A stretch of 64,000 bases of DNA from JAJXWB01 sp037044955. Its GTDB lineage: Bacteria; Pseudomonadota; Alphaproteobacteria; Rhizobiales; Beijerinckiaceae. How positions within the stretch are numbered: the first letter of the stretch is position 1; the number at the start of each line of letters is the position of its first letter. A program made the position numbers and the translations under genes. This document shows, piece after piece, positions 54,900-64,000 of this stretch. The notes beneath the pieces were generated by a model, which worked only from the letters and a program-made list of their open reading frames with translations, searched no databases and was not told where the DNA came from. The stretch is from positions 186,001 through 250,000 of the forward strand of contig JBAOHX010000005.1 of NCBI GenBank assembly GCA_037044955.1, read 5' to 3'.

Positions 54900-57482
54900 A
54901 TGAGGCGGCGACGGCAGGATCACATCGTGATTGAGCTGAAACGCCCGAACGCGGAAGCTGCTTCCAACGCCCGTTTTCCGAATCCTTTTCGCCTTGCGGC
55001 GGGGCTGCGCGCGAAACTCGCGCGGCTTGCCGCCGGCGTCTCGTCGCTCGCGCTGACCGCCCCCGCGCTCGCGCAGACGCAACTCGCCGAGCAGCCGATC
55101 CACGAACCGAATGTCGTCGGCGTGTCGCTCGTCGTCGGCCTGGTGATTTTCGCGACGATCACCGCGCTGCTGCATCTGACCGGCCGCAAGCAATGGACGC
55201 AGCGCGAAAGCGGGCTGGTCGCCGAACTCGAAGCCGCCCGCGCGAAGCTCGAGCGCGCGCATGTGTTTCTCTCGGCAGAGCCGCAGATCATCGTCGCCTG
55301 GGGCTCCGCCTCGGCGGAACCGGAAATCGAGGGCGAGATCGGCCTCGTGACCGACGCGCCGGTGCCGCGCCGCGTCCTCGGCTTCGGCGCATGGCTGGAG
55401 CCGGCGCTGGCGCAACGGCTCGACGATTGCGTCGAACGGCTGCGCCGCCGCGGCGAGGGTTTTCGCATGTCGCTGGTCTCGCTGGCGGGCCGGCATCTGG
55501 AGGCCGAAGGCCGCGCCATCGCCGGGCGCGCCGTGCTGCGCATCCGCGACGTCTCGGGCGACCGGCTCGAACTGCTGTCGCTGCGCCAGCGTCACGCCGA
55601 ACTCGGCGCCCAGACCGACGCCCTGCGCGCCATGCTCGATTCCATCGCCGCGCCGGTCTGGACGCGCGATGGCGAGGGCAAGCTCTCCTGGGTGAACGCC
55701 GCTTACGCGCGCGCGGTGGACGTCAAAGATCCGACGGAAGCGGTAGCGAAAAGCGTCGAGCTGCTCGACCGCGACGCGCGCGAGACGAGCCGTCGCGCGA
55801 CGAGCGCCGGCGAAACCTGGCGCGCGCGCCTGCCGGGGCTCGTCTCCGGCGCGCGACATCTGCTCGACATCGTCGACGTTCCCACGCGCGCCGGATCGGT
55901 GGGCTTCGCGCAAGACCTCAGCGAGCTCGAAGCCGTCCGCGACAATCTCGAACAGCAGATGGAATCGCATACCCGCACGCTCGACCAGCTTCCGACGGCG
56001 GTGGCGATCTTCGACGGCCAGAAGCGCCTCGTGTTTCACAACGCCGCCTATCGCCAGCTCTGGAGCCTGCCGCAGGGCTTCCTCGACCAGGGCCCGACCG
56101 ATTCCGAAATCCTCGACCGGCTGCGCGCCGAACGCCGCCTGCCGGAACAGGCCGATTTCCGCTCGTGGAAGGCCGGCCTGATGGCCGCCTATCAATCGCA
56201 GGAGACGCGCGAGCACGTCTGGTACGTGCCGGGCGGACGCACCTTCCGCGTCGTCTCGAACCCAAGCCCGCACGGCGGCGTCACCTATCTCTACGACGAC
56301 GTGTCCGAGCGCTTCGAGATCGAATCGCGCTTCGCGCAACTGATGAGCGTGCAGAACGAGACGCTCGATACGCTGCAGGAAGGCGTCGCCGTGTTCGGCA
56401 CGGACGGCAAGCTGAAGCTGCACAACCCCGCCTTCGCCCATATGTGGCGGCTCGACAGCAACATCCTGCTCGCCCATCCGCATTTCGACGCGATCGCCCA
56501 GCAATGCGCGCCGCTGGCGGGCGCGGGCGGCGGCTTCGCCAAGCTGCGCGAGGTCGTCACCGGCCTGCACGAGCAGCGCACCGGCCACGCCTTCCGCATG
56601 AACCGCGCCGACGGCATCGTGCTCGATTGCGCCGCGCAGCCGCTGCCGGACGGCGCCACGCTCATCACCTTCATCGACGCCACCGCGCAGGTCAGCGTCG
56701 AACGCGCGCTCACCGACCGCAACCAGGCGCTGATCGACGCTGAAAACCTGCGCAACGATTTCGTGCACCACATTTCCTACGAGCTGCGCTCGCCGCTGAC
56801 CAACATCATCGGCTTCATCCAGTTGCTCGACGACGAGAGCGTGGGTCCGCTCAATCCGCGCCAGCGCGACTATGTCGGCTACGTCATGAAATCGTCGGCG
56901 GCGCTGCTCGCCATCATCAACGACATTCTCGACCTCGCCACGATCGACAAGGACGGAATGCAGCTCGAAACGGACGATGTCGACATCGCCGAAACGATGC
57001 GCGCGGCGGCGGCCGGCGTGCAGGACCGGCTGTCCGAATCCGGCATCAACCTGTCGATCGTCGCGCTCGACGACATCGGCTCGTTTCGCGCCGACGGCAA
57101 GCGCGTACGGCAAATCCTCTTCAACCTCCTGTCGAACGCCATCGGCTTCTCCGAACCCGGCCAGACCGTCACGCTGGCGGCGCTCAGGCGCGGCGGGGAA
57201 ATCGCCTTCAAGGTTTCCGACAACGGGCGCGGCATTCCGCCCGACGTGCTCGACAAGGTGTTCGACCGCTTCAAGAGCCACACGATCGGCACGCGCCATC
57301 GCGGCGTCGGCCTCGGGCTCTCCATCGTCAAGGCGCTCGTCGAATTGCACGGCGGCAAGATCCACATCGATTCCGCGCCGGGCGAAGGCACCGCCGTCAC
57401 CTGCATTTTTCCCGCGCGTGAGGGAGAAGCGAAATTGACCGTCGCCGAAACGAGCGCCGACACGAAGCGGACGCCGGTATGA
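54900..57482 (+). CDS. divL: DivL, PAS-containing pseudo-histidine kinase with tyrosine in the H-box
   Basis: DivL is a membrane-bound cell-fate regulator that works with CckA to control CtrA. The 860-aa protein has a signal-like N-terminus, one membrane span (VVGVSLVVGLVIFATITALL), several PAS regions and a kinase core. The H-box reads HHISYELRSPLTNIIGF, with Tyr at about residue 627 where ordinary kinases have His. The ATP domain is complete (LFNLLSNAIGFSEPG, VSDNGRGIPPDVLDKVF, RGVGLGLSIVKALVE). The start has AAGGGG upstream. It overlaps tsaE by four bases. Confidence 0.88.
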   Translation: MRRRRQDHIVIELKRPNAEAASNARFPNPFRLAAGLRAKLARLAAGVSSLALTAPALAQTQLAEQPIHEPNVVGVSLVVGLVIFATITALLHLTGRKQWTQRESGLVAELEAARAKLERAHVFLSAEPQIIVAWGSASAEPEIEGEIGLVTDAPVPRRVLGFGAWLEPALAQRLDDCVERLRRRGEGFRMSLVSLAGRHLEAEGRAIAGRAVLRIRDVSGDRLELLSLRQRHAELGAQTDALRAMLDSIAAPVWTRDGEGKLSWVNAAYARAVDVKDPTEAVAKSVELLDRDARETSRRATSAGETWRARLPGLVSGARHLLDIVDVPTRAGSVGFAQDLSELEAVRDNLEQQMESHTRTLDQLPTAVAIFDGQKRLVFHNAAYRQLWSLPQGFLDQGPTDSEILDRLRAERRLPEQADFRSWKAGLMAAYQSQETREHVWYVPGGRTFRVVSNPSPHGGVTYLYDDVSERFEIESRFAQLMSVQNETLDTLQEGVAVFGTDGKLKLHNPAFAHMWRLDSNILLAHPHFDAIAQQCAPLAGAGGGFAKLREVVTGLHEQRTGHAFRMNRADGIVLDCAAQPLPDGATLITFIDATAQVSVERALTDRNQALIDAENLRNDFVHHISYELRSPLTNIIGFIQLLDDESVGPLNPRQRDYVGYVMKSSAALLAIINDILDLATIDKDGMQLETDDVDIAETMRAAAAGVQDRLSESGINLSIVALDDIGSFRADGKRVRQILFNLLSNAIGFSEPGQTVTLAALRRGGEIAFKVSDNGRGIPPDVLDKVFDRFKSHTIGTRHRGVGLGLSIVKALVELHGGKIHIDSAPGEGTAVTCIFPAREGEAKLTVAETSADTKRTPV

Positions 57483-59015
57483 GCGGCGCGGCGGAGCCCA
57501 TGGTCTGGCGCATCGAAGCGGCCGACGAAACCGGCACGCGCGATGTGGCGGAGCAGGTGGCGGACCTCGTCGGCGCCGGCGACCTCGTGACCCTGTCGGG
57601 CGATCTCGGCGCCGGCAAGACGGCGTTCGCGCGCGCGCTCATCCGCAAGGCTGACGGACGATTCCGAGCTCGACGTGCCGAGTCCGACCTTCACGCTGAT
57701 GCAGGTCTACGAGACCGAAAAATTCCCGATCGTGCACGCCGATCTCTACCGCATCGCCAATCCGTCCGAACTGACCGAGCTCGGATGGGACGAGGCGACG
57801 GACAGCGCGCTGGTGCTGGTCGAATGGGCGGAGCGGGCCGGCGGCGCGCTGCCTACGGAACGATTGGACGTGCGCCTGACCATTCCGCCCGGCGCCGACG
57901 ACAAGCGCATCATCGAGCTTTCGGGCTTCGGCGCCTTCGCTGCGCGCATCGCGCGCGCCCGGGGCGCGACCGAAATCCTGCGCGCGGCCGGCTGGCAGGA
58001 TGCGGCCCGCGAATTCATGCTGGGCGACGCTTCCACGCGCGCCTATGAAAGACTGACCAAGCCCGACGGTTCGCGCGCCATCCTCATGATCTCGCCGCCA
58101 CGGCCGGACGGGCCGCCGGTGCGCTACGGCAAGCCCTATAGCGCCATCGCCCGGCTCGCCGAAAACATTCGTCCCTTCGTGGCGATCGATCGCGCGCTGC
58201 GCGAAGATGGGCTCTCCGCGCCGCAGATCTACGCCGCCGATCTGGCGAGCGGCTTCGCCGTGATCGAGGATCTCGGCGCCGAGGGCGTCGTCGACCAGAA
58301 CGGCCCGATTCGCGAGCGCTACGCCGAAGCAGCGGCCGTGCTGGCGCATATTCACGCCCGCCCGCGCGCCGACACGATCGCGATGGACGACGCCTCGATC
58401 TATCGCATCCCGCCCTACGACCTCGACGCGCTGCTGATCGAGATCGAACTGCTGCTCGAATGGTACGCGCCGCATATCGCCGGCATGCAGCTTTCTTCCG
58501 GCCAGCGCGCGACCTTCGTCAATCTCTGGCGCCAGATCGCGATCGAAATCGTCAGCGGGCCGGCGACATGGACGCTGCGCGACTATCATTCGCCGAACCT
58601 GATCTGGCTGCCGGAGCGCGAGGGACTGAAGCGCGTCGGCGTCATCGACTTCCAGGATTGCGTCATGGGACATCCGGCCTATGACGTCGTCTCGCTGCTG
58701 CAGGACGCGCGCGTGAACGTGCCGGACGAGATGGAGCTGCGGCTGCTCGGCCACTACGCGCAATTGCGGCGCGCCGAGGCGGCCGACTTCGACATGGCGG
58801 CTTTCGCGCGCGCCTACGCCATTCTCGGCGCGCAGCGCGCAACCAAGATTCTCGGCATATTCGCGCGGCTCGACAAGCGCGACCGCAAACCGCAATATCT
58901 CGCGCACCTGCCGCGCGTGACCCGCTACCTGCGCAAGAATCTCGCGCATCCCGCGCTGGCGCCGCTGCGCGAATGGCATGTCGCAAACCTGCCGCGCACG
59001 GTCGAGGACGCCTGA
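57479..59015 (+). CDS. tsaE: TsaE-phosphotransferase fusion, frame break near 57650
   Basis: The N-terminal ~150 residues are TsaE, the ATPase needed for the t6A modification of tRNA: GDLGAGKTAFARALIR (Walker A), PSPTFTLMQVYE, HADLYRIANPSEL and VEWAER. The remaining ~350 residues are an aminoglycoside-phosphotransferase-like kinase with TLRDYHSPNLIWLPE and VGVIDFQDCVMGHPAYDVVSLLQDAR, like AmgK sugar kinases of peptidoglycan recycling. Removing one base at 57650 joins IRK to LTDDSELDVPSPTF; total 511 aa. The fused form is known in the order. The kinase product would feed the nucleotidyltransferase encoded next. Confidence 0.9.
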
Positions 59016-59786
59016 TTGACGAGAAAGCCAAGCGAAAGTCGGCCAAGCGAACGCATGCCGACAGAGCGCGCGCCGCTCGACACCGCCATGGTCTTCGCCG
59101 CGGGCCTGGGCACGCGCATGCGCCCGATCACGAACCGGATCCCGAAGCCGCTGGTGCAGATCGGCGGCAGGGCGATGCTCGACCACATGCTCGATCGCCT
59201 GGCCGATGGCGGCGTGACGCGCGCGATCGTCAACGTGCACCATCTGCCCGACCAGATCGAAGCGCATCTGAAGGGCCGGACGCGGCCTGAAATCATCATT
59301 TCCGACGAGCGCGAGAAACTGCTCGACCAGGGCGGCGGCATCAAGAAGGTCCTGCCGCTGATCGGCGACGCGGATTTCTTCATCTGCAACACGGACGCGG
59401 TCTGGCTGGAAGGGCCGCATTCCGCCATCGCGGCGATGCGCAAGGCGTGGCGGCCGCAGGACATGGACATCCTGCTGCTCGTCGCCGCGACATCCGGCAG
59501 CGTCGGCGTCGACTGGCCGGGCGACTTTCACATGGCGCCGGACGGGCGCCTGACGAAGCGCGCCGAGCGCGAGGTCTCGGCCTTCGTCTATGCCGGCGTC
59601 GGCATCGTCAAGGCGAGCCTGTTCACGAACGCGACCGACGAAGTATTTCGCCTCGCGCCTTATTTCTTCGACGCGGCGAAGGCCGGCCGCCTGCACGGCG
59701 TCAGGCTGAACGGACAATGGCTGCATGTCGGCTCGCCTGAGGCGATCGAGGAAGCCGAACGCGCCTACGCGCGCCCGGCGGCGTGA
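59016..59786 (+). CDS. MurU-like nucleotidyltransferase
   Basis: This is a 256-aa sugar-1-phosphate nucleotidyltransferase. Seen: AMVFAAGLGTRMRPITNRIPK (the NTP signature), then VNVHHLPDQIEAHL, the metal-binding ICNTDAVW and WLHVGSPEAIEEAE. With the upstream sugar kinase it matches the AmgK-MurU route that turns N-acetylmuramate into UDP-MurNAc. Substrate is inferred. TTG at 59016, with GAGGA upstream and adjacent to the previous stop, is the coupled start; an ATG at 59055 is the alternative. Confidence 0.85.
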   Translation: MTRKPSESRPSERMPTERAPLDTAMVFAAGLGTRMRPITNRIPKPLVQIGGRAMLDHMLDRLADGGVTRAIVNVHHLPDQIEAHLKGRTRPEIIISDEREKLLDQGGGIKKVLPLIGDADFFICNTDAVWLEGPHSAIAAMRKAWRPQDMDILLLVAATSGSVGVDWPGDFHMAPDGRLTKRAEREVSAFVYAGVGIVKASLFTNATDEVFRLAPYFFDAAKAGRLHGVRLNGQWLHVGSPEAIEEAERAYARPAA

Positions 59787-62700
59787 CCATGGCGCGCCCG
59801 CGCCTTTTCACCATTCCTCCGGGCGTTCCTTTCCTCGGAACCTTCGTGCGCGCGCTTCTTGCCGGCGAGATTGCGCCGGGATTGTCGCGCGAAGCGGGTC
59901 CGCTCGCGCTGGCCGACGTGACGATCTACGTGCCGACACGCCGCGCGACGCGCGCGTTGATCGCGGAATTCGCGGCGCAGTCCGAACGCGGCGCGACGCT
60001 CCTGCCGAAGATCAGGCCGCTCGGCGCGGTCGACGAGGAGGCGGCGCTCTTCGCCGATCCGGACGAGGCGTTTACGTCGTTCGCGCCCGACCTGCCGCGC
60101 GCAGCCGGCGAAATCGAACGGCGCTTTCTGCTCGCCGAGCTCGTGCTGGCCTGGTCGCGCGCGCTGAGCGGCGCCATCGTCGGCCTCGGGCCCGATGGCC
60201 GTATCGTCACCGACGCCTCGCAAGCGCTCGTCGCCGGCGCGACGCCCGCCGACGCCTTCGCGCTTGCAGGCCAGCTCGGCGGCCTCATCGACGAATTCAT
60301 CGTCGAGGGCGCCGACTGGTCGGCGGTGCGCAATCTGGCGGCCGAGGATTACGACCGCTATTGGGGCGTCTCCGCCGATTTTCTCCGCATCGCGATCGAG
60401 CGCTGGCCTGAGATCCTGGGCGAACGCCAGGCGATCGACCTCGCCGAACGCCGCGCGCGGCTGATCGCGCGCGAGGTCTCGCGACTGTCTAGCCTCGACG
60501 AACCGACCATCGTCCTCGGCTCGACCGGCACCAATCGCGCGACGGCCGATCTGATGCGCGCGATCGCGCACATGCCGCGCGGCGCGGTCGTCCTGCCGGG
60601 CCTCGACCAGATCATGCCGGACAAGGACTGGCGTCTCGTCGCCGGCCTCGACGGCGAGAAGGAAACGATCTTCGGGCATCCGCAGGCCGCGCTCGCGCGA
60701 TTGCTCGCGCGGCTGGGCGCCGCGCGCGACGACGTGCGCGCCCTAGGCGCTCCCGACGCGACGCGCGAGAAGCGCGCGCGCTTCGTTTCGCAGGCGTTGG
60801 CGCCGAGCGAGTCGACGCCGGACTGGCGCGCCTATGCCGCAACGCATGGCGAGGAACGCGCCGAGGCGCTGGCCGATGTCAGCCTGATCGAAGCCGCGGA
60901 CGAGCGCGAGGAAGCGCTCGCCATCGCCACATGCCTGCGCGAGCTGCTGGAAACGCCGCGGGCGACGGCGGCGCTGATAACGCCGGATCGCGCGATCGCG
61001 CGCCGCGTGCGCGCCGAGCTCGCGCGCTGGAACATCGATGTCGACGATTCCGGCGGCGAGCCCTTGGGAGCGACCGGCGCCGGCGCTTTCGCGCGCGCCG
61101 TTCTGACTGCGGCTTCCGAGCGAATCCGACATCGCCTTTCTCGCGCTGCTCGGCCACGATCGCGTGACGCCGGCATCGGATCGCGCGCGGACGCGCGCTC
61201 TCGCCCAGATGATCGAGATCGGCGTGCTGCGCGCGACGCCGCATGACCCGGACTGGCGCGGCCGGTTGGCCTTTGCGCGCGAAAGCGCGCGCGGACGCCA
61301 CGCGCACGCGGCCGCGCAGCGCATTGCCGGCGACGACTGGGCGCAGATGGAGCGTCTGTCGCTCGCGATCGACGCGGCGCTCGCGCCCTTGCGCGCCGAA
61401 GGCAAGATGACGATCGGCGCATGGGTCGAACTTCATCGCGCGGGCCTCGATGCGCTCGGCGCAAAATCCGGCGCCGACATCGGCGAAGACGACATTGCGC
61501 TCGAACGGCTGTTCGAGGAAACCGGAACGCTCGGCAAAGACGCAGCGCGCGGCTTGCGCCTCGATCTCGACGAATACAGGGCCCTGTTCGACGGGCTCGT
61601 CTGCGGCGTCACGGTGCGCGGTCCGCAGCGCGCCCACGCGCGGCTCAAGATTCTCGGCCTGCTGGAAGCGCGCCTGCTCGACGCCGATCTCGTCGTGCTT
61701 GCGGGCCTCGACGAAACGATCTGGCCGCCGCAGCCCGGCAGCGACGCTTTCCTCAATCGCCCGATGCGCGCACAGATCGGACTGACGCCGCCGGAGCGGC
61801 GCATCGGACAAAGCGCGCACGATTTCGCGATGGCGATGGGCGCGCGCAAGGTCGTGATGACGCGCGCCCTGAAGCGCGCGCGCGCGCCGACCGTCGCCTC
61901 GCGCTTCCTGCAGCGGGTCGATGCGCTCGCCGACAGAGCGGAGAGCGCGGCGCTGCGCGCGCGCGGCTATCGCTGGCTGACGCTCGCGCGCCTGCTGGAC
62001 AAACCCGCGTCAAGCCGCCCGCTCGCGCGGCCCGCGCCGGCGCCCCCGCTCGACCTTCGCCCGACATCGCTGAGCGTGACCCGCATCGAGACGCTGCGCC
62101 GCGATCCCTACGCCATCTATGCCGAGCGCATCCTGAAGCTCGAGCCGCTCGCGGCGGTCGACTTCGCGATCGGCCCGTCCGAACAGGGAACGGGCGTGCA
62201 CGAGGCGCTCGCCGAACTCGTCCGGCAATGGCCCGACGGCTCCCGGCCGGCCGGAATGCGCGAGGCGCTGATGGCGGAAGCGCGCAGGCAATTGGCGCCT
62301 TTCTTTGCAGACCCGGCATGGCGCGTTTTCCGCTGGCCCGCGCTCGAGGCCGGCCTCGACTACGTCCTTGCCTACGAAGAAGGCCGGCGCGACGCGCTCA
62401 CGAAAGTGTTCGGCGAGACGCGCGGCCGTCTCGTCTTCGATCTGGCGGACACAAGCTCGTTCACGCTGACAGCGGAGGCCGACAGGATCGAGATAGATCG
62501 AAACGGTCGCGCGAGAATCGTCGACTACAAGACCGGGCAGCCGCCGTCGTCCCAAGCAGATCGGACTGGGGCTCGCCTCGCAACTCACGCTCGAGGCCGC
62601 GATGGCGCGGCGCGGCGCATTTCCCGAAATCGGCGCGGTCGAGGCGGACTCCGGTATCTACATCAAGCTCGGCGGGCCGGAAGGCGGAAAGATCGTCGAG

Positions 62701-62907
62701 GCGCCGAAGAACGGCGCCGACTTCGCGGCGCTCGCCGAGGAACATTTCGCGGGGCTCGCGCAGCTCCTGTCGTCCTACCGCAACCCCGCGCAGGGCTATC
62801 CGTCGCGCGCGCTTGCGCAATTCATCACGCGCGCGGGAGATTTCGATCATCTCGCGCGGGTCAAGGAATGGTCGGCCTCCGGCGGCGGCGCGGAGGACGA
62901 GGGATGA
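59783..62907 (+). CDS. addB: AddB subunit of AddAB helicase-nuclease, two frame breaks
   Basis: This is the large AddB-like nuclease/helicase-fold subunit for double-strand break repair. N-terminal part: FTIPPGVPFLGTFVRALLAG and VTIYVPTRRATRALIAEFA. After breaks at about 61121 and 62552 (both +1) the frame continues through VVLAGLDETIWPPQPGSDAFL, SVTRIETLRRDPYAIYA (the nuclease-domain entry) and ARIVDYKTGQPPS (the DYKTG catalytic motif). Corrected length is about 1040 aa. The start is GTG at 59783 or ATG at 59789. It overlaps addA by four bases. Confidence 0.9.
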
Positions 62908-64000
62908 GATACGACATCCCCGCCCTGACGCAGGCCTACCAGAAGCGTGCGTCCGACCCCGACGTCTCGGCCTGGGTCTCGGCGCATGCGGGCTCCGGCA
63001 AGACGCATGTGCTGACGCAGCGCGTCGTGCGGCTCCTTTTGTCCGGCGTCGCGCCTTCGCGCCTGATCTGCCTCACCTTCACCAAGGCCGCGGCCGCCAA
63101 CATGTCGGCGCGCGTGTTCGACATGCTTGCGGGCTGGACCTTGATGGACGACGCGGCGCTCGCCGCAGCCATCGCGAGAACCGGCGCGACGCCGCCGCGC
63201 GATCTCGATGTGGCGCGGCGGCTTTTCGCCGCCGCCGTCGAGACGCCTGGCGGTCTCAAGATCCAGACGATCCACGCCTTCTGCGAGCGCGTGCTGCATC
63301 TCTTCCCGTTCGAGGCGAACGTTCCCGCCGAGTTCCGCGCCGCCGAAGATCTGGAGCGCGCCGAACTGCTGGCGTCGGCGCTTCAGCAGACCTTTGCCGC
63401 GGCGGCGGACGACGACCGTCTCGGCGCCGCGCTGGCTCTTGTCGCGGATGAATGTTCGGAAGGCGCGTTCGCGCGGGTTCTCGACGCAGCGATCGGACAT
63501 CGTGAAGCGCTGGAAGATGTCGAAGGAACGATCGCGCGGCTGCCGGCGGCGCTCGGCCTTTCTCGCGACGATGATGCGCATTCCGTGCAACGCGCGATGA
63601 TGGAGGGCGACGTCGCATGGACGGAATGGTCCTCGATCGCCGCGGTTTTCGAACAGGGCTCGACCAAGGACAAGGAACAGGCGGCGCGGCTCGTCGCGGC
63701 CGCGGCGCAAGCGCCCGATGTTGCATGCCTAGAAGCCTATCTCGGCTTCTACTTCACCGACCGTGGCGGTCTGCGCAAGCGCATCGGCACGAGCGCGGTC
63801 GAAAAGGCGGCGCCGGGCCTGCTCGACCGGTTGATGAAGGAGGGTTCGAGGCTCGAGGCATTGCGCGACAAGCTGCGCGCGCTCGCATGCGTCGAGCGCT
63901 CCGCCGCGCTGCTGCGTCTGGCGGCCGCCTGCCTCGATCGCTACGAGACCCTGAAGCTCACACGCGGCGTGCTCGATTTCGACGACATGATCGCGCGAAC
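62904..64000 (+). CDS. addA: AddA helicase-nuclease subunit, N-terminal part cut by window edge
   Basis: The frame opens at the ATG inside the addB stop and stays open to the window end (365 codons). It begins with VSAWVSAHAGSGKTHVLTQR (UvrD-type Walker A), then LICLTFTKAAAANMSARVFD and GGLKIQTIHAFCERVLHLFPF, helicase motifs of the AddA/UvrD family, and reaches VLDFDDMIAR. The C-terminal nuclease domain is beyond the window. Confidence 0.93.
   Translation, partial: MRYDIPALTQAYQKRASDPDVSAWVSAHAGSGKTHVLTQRVVRLLLSGVAPSRLICLTFTKAAAANMSARVFDMLAGWTLMDDAALAAAIARTGATPPRDLDVARRLFAAAVETPGGLKIQTIHAFCERVLHLFPFEANVPAEFRAAEDLERAELLASALQQTFAAAADDDRLGAALALVADECSEGAFARVLDAAIGHREALEDVEGTIARLPAALGLSRDDDAHSVQRAMMEGDVAWTEWSSIAAVFEQGSTKDKEQAARLVAAAAQAPDVACLEAYLGFYFTDRGGLRKRIGTSAVEKAAPGLLDRLMKEGSRLEALRDKLRALACVERSAALLRLAAACLDRYETLKLTRGVLDFDDMIAR

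Noticed and set aside
5703..62553. Programmed +1 frameshifting or widespread pseudogenisation
   Set aside because: The break sites have no common slippery codon or stop, affect unrelated housekeeping genes, and are all single-base gains. Insertion-type sequencing error explains all of them more simply.
61421..63451. 676-codon frame at the addB-addA junction
   Set aside because: It is an Arg-rich shadow. The true frames carry the AddB motifs (LDETIWPP, DYKTG) and the AddA Walker A motif.
1..64000. CRISPR arrays, insertion sequences, prophage or integrase genes
   Set aside because: No regularly spaced repeats, transposase motifs or phage genes were seen; the only repeats are dispersed palindromic elements.

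Overview
The window is high-GC DNA, gene-dense on both strands. It looks like an alphaproteobacterium of the Hyphomicrobiales (Rhizobiales) type. The reasons are a DivL-like kinase with tyrosine in its H-box, the chromosomal order divL / tsaE-kinase fusion / murU-like / addB / addA, a DUF1150 gene beside hsp20, a class I lysyl-tRNA synthetase, a TTAA-N7-TTAA CtrA-type box, and intergenic palindromic repeats typical of this group. I cannot name the genus. I see no insertion sequence, prophage or CRISPR array.

Layout: 1-4.7 kb holds the kdp potassium pump operon (micro-ORF, kdpF, A, B, C, start of kdpD). At 5.0 kb is tRNA-Leu(CAG). From 5.3 to 9.3 kb come an NDUFA9-like SDR, a CysZ/EI24-like membrane protein and the ergothioneine pair egtB-egtD. 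From 9.5 to 15.5 kb lie a sn-glycerol-3-phosphate type ABC importer (ugpB-A-E-C) and a GMC oxidoreductase. From 15.6 to 19.4 kb lie a GcvR-like ACT protein, PBP1A, DUF1150 and Hsp20.

The most interesting part is 19.7-38 kb, which reads as one envelope lipid/glycan island. A plus-strand operon encodes an alpha-oxoamine synthase (probable serine palmitoyltransferase), a YghO/bacterial-ceramide-synthase-like acyltransferase, a close homologue of the eukaryotic sphingolipid delta-4 desaturase (DEGS1-like) and a homologue of the eukaryotic ceramide fatty-acid 2-hydroxylase (FA2H/Scs7-like). Facing it is a seven-gene, translationally coupled operon: ACP, ketoacyl synthase, two hot-dog dehydratases, a classical SDR, a GT21 ceramide-glucosyltransferase-like enzyme and a second processive-type GT2. 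Beyond it come a Wzm/Wzt-type exporter, an orphan LptF/LptG-like permease and three more glycosyltransferases. Together they suggest synthesis, desaturation, hydroxylation, glycosylation and possibly export of a eukaryote-like glycosphingolipid.

From 38 to 54.6 kb the content is mixed: Nudix, SulP transporter, MarR with a divergent Rieske oxygenase, a LivK-like binding protein, lysyl-tRNA synthetase, enoyl-CoA hydratase, lytic transglycosylase, nudC, queC, MAPEG protein, AraC/Ada methyltransferase, DUF2244, nth, and a two-gene gentisate operon (3-hydroxybenzoate 6-hydroxylase and gentisate dioxygenase). The end (54.9-64 kb) is the divL-tsaE-murU-addB-addA block, with addA cut by the window edge.

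Quality warning: 16 genes contain 20 reading-frame breaks between them. Every one is repaired by removing one base (net +1). They hit essential genes and leave conserved family sequence on both sides, so I treat them as sequencing insertions and annotate the genes as intact products with a frame break, not as pseudogenes.
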